DNA of 64,000 nt from Caballeronia sp. LZ062 (GCF_031450785.1 NZ_JARTWB010000002.1:1488001-1552000), one strand, 5' to 3'; shown: positions 42,285-52,574, counted from the first letter of the stretch. The notes: generated from the letters alone by a model not told the origin. Numbers and translations are program-made.

Positions 42285-45200
42285 TCACCGCTGCATGGAT
42301 TCCCAGACCTTGTGGAGGCGTTTCACGGAAATGGGCATCGGCGTGCGCAATTCCTGCGCGAAGAGCGACACGCGCAGTTCTTCCAGCAGCCAGCGATACT
42401 CCGAGAGCCGCGCATCCGCGACGCCGCCGCGCTGCGACAACGTCCGCTGATACTGCTGCGCGAGCGGCAGCAACTCCGCCATCAGGCGTGCGTCGCGGGC
42501 GGCGTCGGCCTTCAGCTTGTCGATGCGCAGCGCGATGCCCTTCAGATAACGCGGGAAATGCGCGAGTTGCGCATACGGCGTATCGATCACGAAGCGTTTG
42601 CCGATCAATCCGTTCAACTGCGCCTGCATGTCGGCGTAGGCGGTGGCGAAGGGCTTCGCCTGCGCGAGCTTCTTCGTCAGCGCGGCATATTCCGCGAGGA
42701 TCGTCCCGGCGAGGCGCGCGATTTCGTTCGCGAGCAGCGTAAGGCGCCCTTTCGCGGCGTCGCGGCGTGCGTGAAAGCTCGCGTCGTCGTCGGGCAGCGG
42801 GTCTTGCAGACACGCGCGGTCGAGCGCCGTCTCCACGATCTGGTCGCGCAGTTCGTCGGCGGTGCCGAGCGCCATGTATTGCATCGACATTTCGCGCAGG
42901 CCCGGCAGGTTCTTCTCCAGATAGCGGATCGGCTCGCGCAATTGCAGCGCGAACAGCCGCCGCAAGCCCGCGCGATGAATGCGCGCCGCTTCCTCGGGCG
43001 AATCGAAGACTTCGACGTCGCAGTGCGTGATGCGATCCACGAGCGCCGGATAGCCGAAAAGCGTCTGCCCGCGCCGGCGAATTTCGAGCAACTCGGGCAG
43101 CTTGCCGAAGTTCCACGTCGTCAGGTTTTCGTAGAGCGCGGTGCTTTCAGCGGGCGCGGCTTGCGCGGCGGGTGCGCTCGAATCGCCTGAATCGCCTGAA
43201 AGCGCGTCGAGCGCAACGCTCGCCGCTTGCGCCGTCAGTTTCTGAAAGTGCTGCTGCGCCTGTCCGCCGAGTTCCCCGCGCAGTTGCGCGAGATTGCGGC
43301 CCATCGCGAGTTGCCGGCCGTGCTCGTCGATCACCTTGAAGTTCATGAACAGGTGCGCAGGCAGCGTTTCGAGCTTGAAATCCGCGCCTTTCACGGCGAT
43401 TTGCGTCTGTTCGCGTATATCCGCAATCAGCGCGTCGATGAGCGCGCCCGCGCCGAACTTTGGCCCCGCGTGACGCTCGGCGAAGGCGGCCGCGTAGTCG
43501 GGGAGCGGCACGACATGCCGGCGCAGCTTTTGCGGCAGCGACTTCAGGAGCAGTTGCGTCTTCTCCTTGATCATGCCCGGCACGAGCCACTCGACGCGGC
43601 GCGCGTCGATCTGATTCAGCCCGTAGAGCGGCACCGTGAGCGTCACGCCGTCGCGCGGCGCGCCCGGCTCGAAGTGGTACGACAGCGTCATTTCGATGCC
43701 CGACATCGTCATGCGCTTCGGGAACAAGTCAGTCGTGACGCCGGCTGCTTCATGACGCATGAGGTCGTCGCGGGACAGGAAGAGCAGTTGCTGCCTGCCC
43801 TCTTTCTTCTGTTCCTCGCGATACCACCGCTCGAACGCCGCGCTCGTCCAGATGCCTTCGGGCACGAGCGAGTCGTAGAACGCGTAGATCAGTTCGTCGT
43901 CGACCAGCACGTCCTGGCGGCGCGACTTGTGTTCCAGTTGCTCGATGTCGGCGACCAGCTTGCGGTTATGCGCGAAAAACGGCAGGCGCGTGTCGAATTC
44001 GCCTTCGACCAGCGCGCCGCGAATGAAAAGCTCCCGCGCGTATTTCGGGTCCTGCTTGCCGAAGCTCACGCGCCGCCGCGCGTACACGGTGAGCCCGTAA
44101 AGCGTCGCGCGTTCGAACGCGACGACCTGCGCCGCCTTCTTCTCCCAATGCGCGTCCGAAAGCGACTTCTTCAGCAGATGCGCGCCCACCGTTTCGAGCC
44201 ATTCCGGTTCGATCTTCGCGATGGTCCGCGCGTAAAGCCGGCTCGTCTCGACAAGCTCGCCCGCCATCACCCAGCGCCCTGCTTTTTTCAGCAGCGCCGA
44301 ACCCGGCCACAGATGGAACTTGATGCCGCGCGCGCCGAGATAATGCGGCTCGTCGTCGGCTTTCACGCCGATGTTGCCGAGCAAGCCCGTCAGCAGCGAC
44401 AGATGCACTTGCTCGAAGGTCGCATCGGATTCGTTCAGGCGCCAGCCGTGCTCGCGCACGACGGTCAGCAGTTGCGAATGCACGTCGCGCCATTCGCGCA
44501 GCCGCACGTGCGACAGGAAGTTGGCGCGGCAGGCATCGGCGAGCTGCTTGTTCGATTTCTTGTGCGCGACGGCTTCCTCGAACCACTTCCAGATGCGCGT
44601 CCATTGCAGGAATTCGGAGCGCTCGTCCACGAACTGTCGATGCTTCTCGTCGGCCTGTTCCTGCGCTTCGATCGGCCGGTCGCGCGGGTCCTGCACCGAA
44701 AGCGCGGACGCAATCACGAGCACTTCGGTCAGCGCGTGATGATCGCGCGCGGCGAGAATCATGCGCCCGACGCGCGGGTCGAGCGGAAGGCGCGCAAGCT
44801 CGCGGCCGAGCGGCGTCAACGCGTTGTCGTCATCGACCGCGCCGAGTTCGTTCAGCAACTGATAGCCGTCCGCGATCGCGCGGCCCGGCGGCGGCTCGAT
44901 GAACGGGAAGGTCTCGATGTCCGTCAGATGCAGCGACTTCATGCGCAGAATCACCGCCGCGAGCGACGAGCGCAGAATCTCCGGATCGGTGAAACGCGGG
45001 CGCGACTGGAAGTCGGCTTCGTCGTAAAGCCGGATGCAGACGCCGTCCGCCACGCGCCCGCAGCGGCCCGCGCGCTGGTTCGCGGCCGCCTGCGACACCG
45101 GCTCGACCTGCAACTGCTCGACCTTATTGCGGTACGAATAGCGCTTCACGCGCGCCGTGCCCGTATCGACGACATAGCGGATGCCCGGCACCGTCAGCGA

Positions 45201-47639
45201 CGTCTCCGCGACATTCGTCGCCAGCACGATACGCCGCGCGTTCGACGGCTTGAACACGCGCTCCTGTTCCTGCGCCGAGAGACGTGCGAAGAGTGGCAGG
45301 ATTTCCGTGTGCGGCGGATGGTGCTTGCGCAACGCCTCTGCGGCGTCGCGAATCTCGCGCTCGCCGGGCAGGAACACGAGCACGTCGCCGGGACCTTCGC
45401 GGCAGAGTTCATCGACGGCATCGACGATGCCTTCCATCAGATCGCGGTCGGTCTTGCGGTCGCTTCGTTTCGCCGACGTGCCTTGCGCGTTTTTGATCGC
45501 CTCGCTTTCCTCTTCGATCGGGCGATAGCGGATTTCGACCGGATACAGCCGCCCGCTCACTTCGATCACCGGCGCGGGCTTCTCTTCACTGCCGAAGTGG
45601 CGCGCGAAACGCCCGGCGTCGATGGTCGCGGAGGTGACGATCAGCTTTAGATCCGGGCGTCTGGGCAGTATCTCTTTGAGATAGCCGAGCAGAAAGTCGA
45701 TGTTTAGGCTGCGCTCGTGCGCCTCGTCGATGATGATCGTGTCGTAGGCCTCGAGCAGCGGATCGGTCTGCGTTTCCGCGAGCAGAATGCCGTCGGTCAT
45801 CAGCTTGACGGACGCGCCGGGCGCGAGATTGTCCGTGAAGCGCACCTTGTACCCGACGACTTCGCCGAACGGCGTGCCGAGTTCTTCCGCGATGCGCCGT
45901 CCTGTCGCCGATGCCGCGATCCGGCGCGGCTGTGTATGACCGATCAAGCCTGCGCCGCCTGCGCCCAGGCCGCGTCCGAGCGCGAGACAGATTTTCGGAA
46001 GCTGCGTGGTTTTGCCGGAGCCGGTTTCGCCGCTGACGATGACAACCTGATTCGACTGAATCGCACGCGCGATCTCTTCGCGGCGGCCAGAGACGGGCAG
46101 CGCCTCGGGGAACGTGATCGGCGGGACGGGATTTGGCGTGACGGTGCGGGGGCTGTGCCGATTTCGATCGCTGCGGGGCGCGGTGTCGGCGCGGCGCGGA
46201 TCGCGCTGGGCCGGCGTTGCGCTTTGCGTCCCGGTGCGGTCGTCGCGGGCGGGGGCGGAGGTATGCGCGTGCCCGTCCGCTTTCGCGCGGCGCGCGTTGC
46301 GCTCGGATGCGCCGCCGTCCGCACGCGGCGCGGCGCTGGCTTCGCCGCCCAGCGACACCGACTTCTTGGCTGCGCTTTCCGCTTCCGTGCGGCCGTCTTG
46401 TGTGACGGTAGCCGTGTGCATGCGCCGGTCCGGTTTCGCGTGGCGCTCGTCACGCTCGGATGCGCCGCCTTCCGCACGCGGCGCGGCGTTCCCGTCGCCG
46501 CGCGGCGATGCCGACTTCTTGGTCGCGCTTTCCGCTTCCGTGCGGCCGTCTTGTGTGACGGTGGCCGTGTGCATGCGCCCGTCCGACCTCGCGCGGCGCT
46601 CGTCGTGCTCGGATGCGCCGCCGTCCGCACCCGGCGCGGCGTTCCCTTCGCCGTGCGGCGATGCCGACTTCTTGCTTGGGTTCAGCGCTTCCGTGCGGCC
46701 GCCTTGTGTGACGGTGGCCGTGTGCATGCGCCCGTCCGGTTTCGCGCGGCGCTCGTCTCGCTCAGATGCGCCGCCGTCCTCACGCGGCGCGGCGCTCGCT
46801 TCGCCGCCGGACGACAGCGGTGCGCCTTCTTGCAAATGAGCGGACGCCGCATCGCCGCCTCCGCGCCGCGGCTCTTGCTGGTGCGATTGTCCGCGTCTCA
46901 CCGGATCATCTGCCCGCGGAACAGCGGCCGTTCGTTCCGCGCGATGCGGCTTTGGCGCGCCCGACGCGTGTCGGTTCGACTGCGCCGGCATCGCGCCATC
47001 ACCTGCTTTCGTCACCGGAGCAGGCAAATCCGTACGAGTTGGCTTCGCCGCGCCCGGTCCGCGCTGAGTCGATTGTTCGGGCTTCGCGGCGGCGTCTCTG
47101 TTGGATGCGGCAGCAGCCTGTTCCGCCCGATGCGGCTTTCCAGCCGCCGCGCGCCGTTGCGGTTGCGCCGCGTTCGCGGCGTTTTCGGCGCCTCGATCAA
47201 CCGGCGACTGCGTCGCGCGGTCAGGCTTCCCCGCTTCCGATCCACGTGGGCTCGGCCGTGCGGGGTGTACTGCGTTTCCCGCGCCCGAGTGCGTCCCGCG
47301 GTGCCGTTCCGCCGCGTCCGACCTGCGCTCGCCGCTCGCGACTTGCTTTCCTGGACTCCCGTCGCCAGACGGCTTCGTCGCGCGCGCTTGATGCGCGTCA
47401 CGCGATGTCTGCGTTTGCTTCGATTCACCACGAGGACCCGCCGCTTCCTGCGCCCCAGCAAACCGCCGCGCCGCCAACTCCTTCTTGCTGAGCCCGGCTG
47501 ATTCGCCCGGCGCCTCGCTCGGCCGCGCGTCGCGCAGCAAGTTATCGCGCAGTTTCTTCAACTGCTCCTGAGCGGTGAGGGTCTTATCGGCGGATTGCGG
47601 CTGGCCCGGCTGAACGGGGCGTCTGGAAACATTCGGCAT
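42285..47639 (-). CDS. hrpA: ATP-dependent RNA helicase HrpA with very long repetitive N-terminus
   Basis: A 1784-residue DEAH-box helicase; E. coli HrpA has about 1300. The helicase core starts near residue 510: Walker A GETGSGKTTQLP, then DEAHERSLNIDFLLGYL, SATIDAGRF and the last RecA motif NQRAGRCGR. A helicase-associated region and the long HrpA-specific C-terminal domain follow. Residues 1 to about 500 are charged and disordered-looking, rich in Ala/Arg/Gly/Ser/Glu, and include four tandem copies of a 51-residue unit (46203-46808). HrpA rescues stalled ribosomes in E. coli. Its ATG at 47639 is only 22 bp from the divergent argA ATG, with a shared -10 region and little room for a leader. 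Confidence 0.95.
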   Translation of the reverse strand: MPNVSRRPVQPGQPQSADKTLTAQEQLKKLRDNLLRDARPSEAPGESAGLSKKELAARRFAGAQEAAGPRGESKQTQTSRDAHQARATKPSGDGSPGKQVASGERRSDAAERHRGTHSGAGNAVHPARPSPRGSEAGKPDRATQSPVDRGAENAANAAQPQRRAAAGKPHRAEQAAAASNRDAAAKPEQSTQRGPGAAKPTRTDLPAPVTKAGDGAMPAQSNRHASGAPKPHRAERTAAVPRADDPVRRGQSHQQEPRRGGGDAASAHLQEGAPLSSGGEASAAPREDGGASERDERRAKPDGRMHTATVTQGGRTEALNPSKKSASPHGEGNAAPGADGGASEHDERRARSDGRMHTATVTQDGRTEAESATKKSASPRGDGNAAPRAEGGASERDERHAKPDRRMHTATVTQDGRTEAESAAKKSVSLGGEASAAPRADGGASERNARRAKADGHAHTSAPARDDRTGTQSATPAQRDPRRADTAPRSDRNRHSPRTVTPNPVPPITFPEALPVSGRREEIARAIQSNQVVIVSGETGSGKTTQLPKICLALGRGLGAGGAGLIGHTQPRRIAASATGRRIAEELGTPFGEVVGYKVRFTDNLAPGASVKLMTDGILLAETQTDPLLEAYDTIIIDEAHERSLNIDFLLGYLKEILPRRPDLKLIVTSATIDAGRFARHFGSEEKPAPVIEVSGRLYPVEIRYRPIEEESEAIKNAQGTSAKRSDRKTDRDLMEGIVDAVDELCREGPGDVLVFLPGEREIRDAAEALRKHHPPHTEILPLFARLSAQEQERVFKPSNARRIVLATNVAETSLTVPGIRYVVDTGTARVKRYSYRNKVEQLQVEPVSQAAANQRAGRCGRVADGVCIRLYDEADFQSRPRFTDPEILRSSLAAVILRMKSLHLTDIETFPFIEPPPGRAIADGYQLLNELGAVDDDNALTPLGRELARLPLDPRVGRMILAARDHHALTEVLVIASALSVQDPRDRPIEAQEQADEKHRQFVDERSEFLQWTRIWKWFEEAVAHKKSNKQLADACRANFLSHVRLREWRDVHSQLLTVVREHGWRLNESDATFEQVHLSLLTGLLGNIGVKADDEPHYLGARGIKFHLWPGSALLKKAGRWVMAGELVETSRLYARTIAKIEPEWLETVGAHLLKKSLSDAHWEKKAAQVVAFERATLYGLTVYARRRVSFGKQDPKYARELFIRGALVEGEFDTRLPFFAHNRKLVADIEQLEHKSRRQDVLVDDELIYAFYDSLVPEGIWTSAAFERWYREEQKKEGRQQLLFLSRDDLMRHEAAGVTTDLFPKRMTMSGIEMTLSYHFEPGAPRDGVTLTVPLYGLNQIDARRVEWLVPGMIKEKTQLLLKSLPQKLRRHVVPLPDYAAAFAERHAGPKFGAGALIDALIADIREQTQIAVKGADFKLETLPAHLFMNFKVIDEHGRQLAMGRNLAQLRGELGGQAQQHFQKLTAQAASVALDALSGDSGDSSAPAAQAAPAESTALYENLTTWNFGKLPELLEIRRRGQTLFGYPALVDRITHCDVEVFDSPEEAARIHRAGLRRLFALQLREPIRYLEKNLPGLREMSMQYMALGTADELRDQIVETALDRACLQDPLPDDDASFHARRDAAKGRLTLLANEIARLAGTILAEYAALTKKLAQAKPFATAYADMQAQLNGLIGKRFVIDTPYAQLAHFPRYLKGIALRIDKLKADAARDARLMAELLPLAQQYQRTLSQRGGVADARLSEYRWLLEELRVSLFAQELRTPMPISVKRLHKVWESMQR
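46203..46808 (-). repeat. Four tandem 153-bp repeats inside hrpA
   Basis: Identical landmarks recur at 153-bp steps (GCCGTGTGCA at 46411, 46564 and 46717). In protein the 51-residue unit contains GGASERDERRAK, then GRMHTATVTQ.GRTEA and KKSASP; the fourth copy is more diverged. The period is a multiple of three, so copy-number change would keep the frame. Confidence 0.9.
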
Positions 47640-47647
47640 AGCGTCGC

Positions 47648-47655
47648 ATTATAAT
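47648..47655. promoter_or_regulatory. Overlapping face-to-face -10 elements for hrpA and argA
   Basis: ATTATAAT contains TATAAT on the plus strand (47650-47655) and TATAAT on the minus strand (47653-47648). The usual 6-7 bp spacing puts the plus start at about the A of the argA ATG (47662), and the minus start 2-3 bases before the hrpA ATG (47639). Neither -35 is strong. Confidence 0.6.
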
Positions 47656-47661
47656 CCCGGC

Positions 47662-49032
47662 ATGAATTCCCAAACCGACCTCACCCTCGCGTCGCAGCCG
47701 GCCGCAAGCGAAGCCGACGCGCCGACTTCCCTCGGCCAGTTCGTCGACTGGATGCGCTCCGTGGCGCCCTATATTCACGCGTTCCGGAACAAGACGTTCG
47801 TCGTCGCGTTCGGTGGGGAACTCGTGCAGGAAGGACGGCTGAACGCGCTGGTGCAGGACGTCGGTCTGCTGCATGCCATGGGCATCCAGATCGTGCTCGT
47901 GCACGGTTCGCGTCCGCAGCTGGACGAACAGTTGAGCCTGCACGGCGTCGAGTCGTCGTTCTCGCATGGACTGCGCATAACGGATGCCCGCGCGCTCGAA
48001 TCCGCGAAGGAAGCCGCTGGCGAAGTACGTCTCGACATCGAGGCCGCCATCAGCCAGGGCCTGCCGAACACGCCGATGGCGCACGCGCACATCAGCGTCG
48101 TGTCCGGCAACTTCGTGACGGCGCGGCCGGTCGGCATTCTGGATGGCGTCGATTTCCAGCACACGGGCGTCGTGCGCAAGATCGACGGCGACTCGGTGCG
48201 CCAGTCGCTCGCCAGCAACAAGATCGTGCTGCTGTCGTCGCTCGGCTTCTCGCCGACGGGCGAAGCCTTCAATCTGTCGATGGAAGACGTCGCGTCCGCC
48301 GCCGCCATCGCGCTGCGCGCCGACAAGATCATCTTCGTGACCGAGATTCCGGGCCTCGTCGATCAGGAAGGCGCACTGGTCCGCGAAATGTCGCTCGACG
48401 ACGCGTACCGGCTGCACGAATCCGGCGAGTTGCAGGGCGACACCGCGTTCTATCTGAAGCACGCGATTCGCGCGTGCCGCGGCGGCGTGGCGCGCGCGCA
48501 CATCATTCCGTACACGCTCGACGGCAGCGTGCTGCTCGAACTCTTCCTGCACGACGGCGTCGGCACGATGATCTCCTACGAGAACCTCGAAAGCCTGCGC
48601 GAGGCCACGCCTGACGACGTCGGCGGCATTCTCACGCTGATCGAGCCGCTCGAAGCCGACGGCACCCTCGTGCGACGCGGGCGTCACCAGATCGAGCGGG
48701 ACATCGATCACTTTTCGGTCATCGAGCACGACGGCGTGCTCTTCGGCTGCGCGGCGCTGTATCCGTACACGCAGGAGCGCATCGGCGAGATGGCCTGCCT
48801 TACGGTCGCGCCTGAAGCGCAAGGTTCCGGGGACGGCGAGCGGCTTCTGAAGCGCATCGAGCAGCGCGCCCGCGCACGCGGTCTCACGCGCATTTTCGTG
48901 CTGACGACGCGCACGGAGCACTGGTTTCTGAAGCGCGGCTTCGTGAAGGTGACTGTGGACGACCTGCCGGAAGACCGCCGCCGCCTTTACAACTGGCAGC
49001 GCAAATCGCTCGTCTTGATGAAACAGCTTTGA
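47662..49032 (+). CDS. argA: Amino-acid N-acetyltransferase (N-acetylglutamate synthase)
   Basis: A 456-residue enzyme for the first step of arginine synthesis, acetylating glutamate with acetyl-CoA. It has the bifunctional-looking ArgA layout: an amino-acid-kinase domain (about 25-300, with [10 protein letters not shown] and VLVHGSRPQ) that binds arginine for feedback, and a GNAT acetyltransferase domain (about 310-450) with the acetyl-CoA loop [15 protein letters not shown]. The length fits E. coli ArgA (443). The ATG at 47662 has no ribosome site between it and the -10, so a leaderless mRNA is likely. Downstream, 88 bp on, is yggX. Confidence 0.96.
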   Translation: MNSQTDLTLASQPAASEADAPTSLGQFVDWMRSVAPYIHAFRNKTFVVAFGGELVQEGRLNALVQDVGLLHAMGIQIVLVHGSRPQLDEQLSLHGVESSFSHGLRITDARALESAKEAAGEVRLDIEAAISQGLPNTPMAHAHISVVSGNFVTARPVGILDGVDFQHTGVVRKIDGDSVRQSLASNKIVLLSSLGFSPTGEAFNLSMEDVASAAAIALRADKIIFVTEIPGLVDQEGALVREMSLDDAYRLHESGELQGDTAFYLKHAIRACRGGVARAHIIPYTLDGSVLLELFLHDGVGTMISYENLESLREATPDDVGGILTLIEPLEADGTLVRRGRHQIERDIDHFSVIEHDGVLFGCAALYPYTQERIGEMACLTVAPEAQGSGDGERLLKRIEQRARARGLTRIFVLTTRTEHWFLKRGFVKVTVDDLPEDRRRLYNWQRKSLVLMKQL

Positions 49033-49120
49033 ACTGACAACGGACGCGCGCCGCGCTTCCAAAATCGGAAATCATGGAACCGGAAGGCGAAGCCGACACC
49101 GGTCGATACAGGAGAAACAG

Positions 49121-49393
49121 ATGGCCCGAATGATTCAATGCGCAAAGCTCGGCAAGGAAGCCGAGGGACTGGACTTCCCGCCGCTGCCCGGCGAACTTGG
49201 CAAGCGCATCTACGAGACGGTCTCGAAGGAAGCGTGGCAAGGCTGGCTCAAGCAGCAGACGATGCTCATCAACGAAAATCGCCTGAACATGGCCGACCCG
49301 CGTGCGCGCCAGTATTTGATCAAGCAGACCGAAAAGTACTTTTTCGGCGAAGGCGCCGATACGGCGTCGGGCTACGTGCCGCCGCAAAGCTGA
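49121..49393 (+). CDS. yggX: YggX family Fe(II)-trafficking / oxidative damage protection protein
   Basis: A 90-residue protein matching the YggX family over its whole length: [19 protein letters not shown] with the conserved Cys7, then [20 protein letters not shown] and [18 protein letters not shown]. It helps protect iron-sulfur proteins from oxidants. AGGAG precedes the ATG. It follows argA on the same strand and ends at a terminator. Confidence 0.96.
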   Translation: MARMIQCAKLGKEAEGLDFPPLPGELGKRIYETVSKEAWQGWLKQQTMLINENRLNMADPRARQYLIKQTEKYFFGEGADTASGYVPPQS

Positions 49394-49414
49394 TTCCTCG
49401 CTTGCGATCATCGA

Positions 49415-49442
49415 AAAACCGACCCTTCGCGGTCGGTTTTTT
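49415..49442 (+). terminator. Rho-independent terminator of yggX
   Basis: AAAACCGACC (49415-49424) pairs with GGTCGGTTTT (49431-49440), with a TTCG-containing loop and further Ts. Confidence 0.9.
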
Positions 49443-49990
49443 AATGCCCGGACGTACCGTTTAGAACATCCAAGACGTCGGACAAGACTAGGCGCAATCC
49501 TAAGCCCAGTAAGGGATAGCGCCGCTCCCGGGCCGGCTCGATCTTGGGTCCGTTTGCAGATCGTCTGTCATCGTGTTATCATCTTGCTCGTTATCAACAG
49601 CACTTCACCATCATTCACGCGCGGCTTGCCCGGCGCACCGTTCATCGGGTAACGCGTGGTAGTGACAGTTTTTATACAAAGAGGCTTGTCGGTTTAGCAG
49701 TACGCCGGCCTTTTTCGTCCCAAGCCTTGGTTTTTCGCCGACGTTGCGGTTCCACCCGCGGCAGCCTCCCGGCTCGCCGTCCGCGCGTCAAATTCGTTTG
49801 TTTTATCCGAGTGCAATTTCGCGACTTTCGCCGCGAGGCACCGGCACCGCCCTTTTCTTCCGATCGTCGGCTTCGGGCGTTTTAGTCCGACGCCCGGCGA
49901 AGCCATTCGCTCGCGTTCCCACGTGGCGAACGGCTGGCGGCGCCGTCGCGAAACTGCACTATCCGGCATTCGACACGGAGTCTTCAACAC
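49443..49990 (+). other. Long region upstream of the ProP-type transporter gene
   Basis: About 550 bp without a convincing gene; a 113-codon open frame at 49544-49885 has no family-like sequence. A possible sigma-70 promoter is TTGCAG (49554-49559) with TTATCA (49576-49581), 16 bp apart. A second AT-rich candidate (TTTTTATACA) lies near 49668-49678. If the first is used, the leader would be about 400 nt, long enough for RNA-level control. Confidence 0.4.
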
Positions 49991-51466
49991 ATGACCGCCA
50001 TGAACGACGGCCTTTGGCGCAAGCGCCACTCATCGAATCAAACTACCGGCCTTTCCCTCGACGACATCACCATCGTCGATCAATCGCTGCTCAAGCGCGC
50101 AGTCGGCGCCATGGCCATCGGCAACGCGATGGAATGGTTCGACTTCGGCGTGTACAGCTACATCGCCGTGACGCTCGGCAAGGTGTTCTTCCCCTCGTCC
50201 AGCCCGACTGCGCAGTTGCTCGCGACCTTCGGCACGTTCGCGGCCGCGTTTCTCGTGCGCCCCCTCGGCGGCATGGTGTTCGGCCCGCTCGGCGACCGCA
50301 TCGGCCGCAAGCGCGTGCTCGCGATGACCATGATCATGATGGCCATCGGCACGTTCTGCATCGGCCTGATTCCGAGCTATGGAAGCATCGGCGTGATGGC
50401 ACCGGTGCTGCTGCTCGTCGCGCGCCTCGTGCAGGGTTTCTCGACCGGCGGCGAGTACGGCGGCGCGGCGACGTTCATCGCCGAATTCTCGCCGGACAAG
50501 AAACGCGGGTTCATGGCGAGCTTTCTGGAATTCGGCACGCTCGTCGGCTACGTGCTGGGCGCGGGCGTCGTCGCGGTGCTGACAGGCGCGCTCTCGCAAG
50601 ACGCGCTGTTGAGCTGGGGCTGGCGCATTCCGTTTCTCGTCGCCGGGCCGCTCGGGCTGATCGGTCTTTATATCCGCATGAAGCTCGAAGAGACGCCCGC
50701 GTTTCAGCGCGAAGCCGACAAGATGGAAGCGACCGCGCACGAAACGACCAAGGCGCAGTTCCGCGAAACGCTGCTCGCGCAATGGAAGCCGCTGCTGCAA
50801 TGCGTGGGTCTCGTGCTGATCTTCAACGTGACGGACTACATGGCGCTTTCGTATCTGCCGAGCTACCTGTCCGCCACGCTCAAGTTCAACGAGACGCATG
50901 GGCTTTTCATCGTGCTCGTGGTGATGGTGCTGATGATGCCGCTCACGCTCCTGGCCGGACGCCTCTCCGACAAGATCGGCCGCAAGCCGGTGATGCTCGC
51001 GGGCTGTGTCGGGCTGCTGGTGCTGTCGATTCCGGCGCTCTCGCTGATCCGCATGGGCACGGTGCCGTCCATCTTCGCCGGCATGATGATTCTCGGCGCG
51101 CTGTTGTCTACGTTCACAGGCGTGATGCCGTCGTCGCTGCCGGCGCTCTTCCCCACGAAGATCCGCTACGGCGCGCTCGCCATCGGCTTCAACGTGTCGG
51201 TGTCGCTCTTCGGCGGCACGACGCCGCTCGTCACGGCATGGCTCGTCGACAAGACCGGCAATCTGATGATGCCCGCGTACTATCTGATGGGCGCGTCGGT
51301 GATCGGCATCGTCTCCGTGCTCGCGCTGCACGAAACCGCCAAGAAGCCGCTGAAGGGCTCGCCGCCCGCGGTCGCGACGCACTCGGAAGCGCACGCAATC
51401 CTGCGCGGCCATCGCGAAGCGGCCGACATGGATGACGGCTTCCCCGAAGGCACGGTGCGCGCGTAA
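49991..51466 (+). CDS. proP: ProP-type MFS transporter (proline/glycine betaine:H+ symporter family)
   Basis: A 491-residue transporter with 12 predicted helices in the metabolite:H+ symporter branch of the major facilitator superfamily. The start is AIGNAMEWFDFGVYSYIA, typical of ProP/ShiA/KgtP. Loop 2-3 has GPLGDRIGRKRVLAM, and GFSTGGEYGGAATFIAEF and the second-half copy GRLSDKIGRKPVML are also present. E. coli ProP has a C-terminal coiled coil for osmosensing; here the tail (about 450-491) is short and Pro/His-rich, with no clear coiled coil. Betaine/proline is therefore likely but not certain. A strong bidirectional terminator follows. Confidence 0.8.
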   Translation: MTAMNDGLWRKRHSSNQTTGLSLDDITIVDQSLLKRAVGAMAIGNAMEWFDFGVYSYIAVTLGKVFFPSSSPTAQLLATFGTFAAAFLVRPLGGMVFGPLGDRIGRKRVLAMTMIMMAIGTFCIGLIPSYGSIGVMAPVLLLVARLVQGFSTGGEYGGAATFIAEFSPDKKRGFMASFLEFGTLVGYVLGAGVVAVLTGALSQDALLSWGWRIPFLVAGPLGLIGLYIRMKLEETPAFQREADKMEATAHETTKAQFRETLLAQWKPLLQCVGLVLIFNVTDYMALSYLPSYLSATLKFNETHGLFIVLVVMVLMMPLTLLAGRLSDKIGRKPVMLAGCVGLLVLSIPALSLIRMGTVPSIFAGMMILGALLSTFTGVMPSSLPALFPTKIRYGALAIGFNVSVSLFGGTTPLVTAWLVDKTGNLMMPAYYLMGASVIGIVSVLALHETAKKPLKGSPPAVATHSEAHAILRGHREAADMDDGFPEGTVRA

Positions 51467-51494
51467 GCGACTGCCTTGATGTGAGCCGCGAAAG

Positions 51495-51525
51495 GCCGGC
51501 GTCCGCAACGGACGCCGGCTTTTTT
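51495..51525. terminator. Bidirectional terminator between proP and the phosphodiesterase gene
   Basis: A perfect 11-bp stem (51495-51505 with 51509-51519) has a CAA loop, followed by TTTTTT and preceded by AAA. The stop codon of the convergent gene (51524-51526) overlaps its edge. Confidence 0.85.
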
Positions 51526-51985
51526 ATGCGACGAGCGTGACGATGCGCGCTTCGATGCTCGCGTTCGCACCGATGTCGAGCAAGCCGACACTGATCGGCA
51601 GCTTGAAGCGGCGCCGCCCCGCGCTGCCCGGATTCACGAAGAGCACGCCGCCGCGCCGCGCGATGACCGGTTTGTGCGAGTGCCCGGTCACGACGACATC
51701 GACGCCATCGAGCTGCGCGGGCACATCGGCGATATCGTGCACGACGTGGATCGTCGCGCCGGCCAGCTCGATGCGTGCGTGCTCCGGCAAATGCGCGACG
51801 CTTTCGGCGACATCGTTGTTGCCGCGCACGACGGTCAGCGGCGCGAGTTGCGCGAGCGCGTCGAGCACTTCGCGCTTGCAGATATCGCCTGCATGAATGA
51901 TATGGGCGCAGTCGCGCAGCGCATAGAGCGCCTCGGGGCGCACCAGATTGTGCGTGTCGGAGATGAGGCCGATGCGCGTTGTCAT
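51524..51985 (-). CDS. YfcE-type metallophosphoesterase
   Basis: A 153-residue calcineurin-fold phosphodiesterase of the YfcE/MJ0936 type. The five metal motifs are present: ISDTHNL (D-x-H), HAGDICK (GD), VRGNNDVAE (GN), VVHDI (H) and VTGHSHKP (GHSH). The ATG at 51985 begins MTTRIGLISD. Open sequence further upstream lies inside the preceding gene. It starts 4 bp after the stop of the TMEM175-like gene, so the two are in one operon and likely translationally coupled. The physiological substrate is unknown. Confidence 0.92.
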   Translation of the reverse strand: MTTRIGLISDTHNLVRPEALYALRDCAHIIHAGDICKREVLDALAQLAPLTVVRGNNDVAESVAHLPEHARIELAGATIHVVHDIADVPAQLDGVDVVVTGHSHKPVIARRGGVLFVNPGSAGRRRFKLPISVGLLDIGANASIEARIVTLVA

Positions 51986-51989
51986 CGAT

Positions 51990-52574
<585 letters not shown>

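Noticed and set aside
46203..46808. Regular repeats considered as a CRISPR array
   Set aside because: The unit is 153 bp, all of it similar, with no unique spacers, and lies in frame inside hrpA.
45717..47501. 594-codon plus-strand frame with repeats across the hrpA N-terminus
   Set aside because: The repeats are the antisense image of the hrpA array; the minus frame continues directly into the helicase core, so it is the coding one.
49544..49885. 113-codon open frame upstream of proP
   Set aside because: No ribosome site, no family-like sequence and Arg-rich shadow-like composition.
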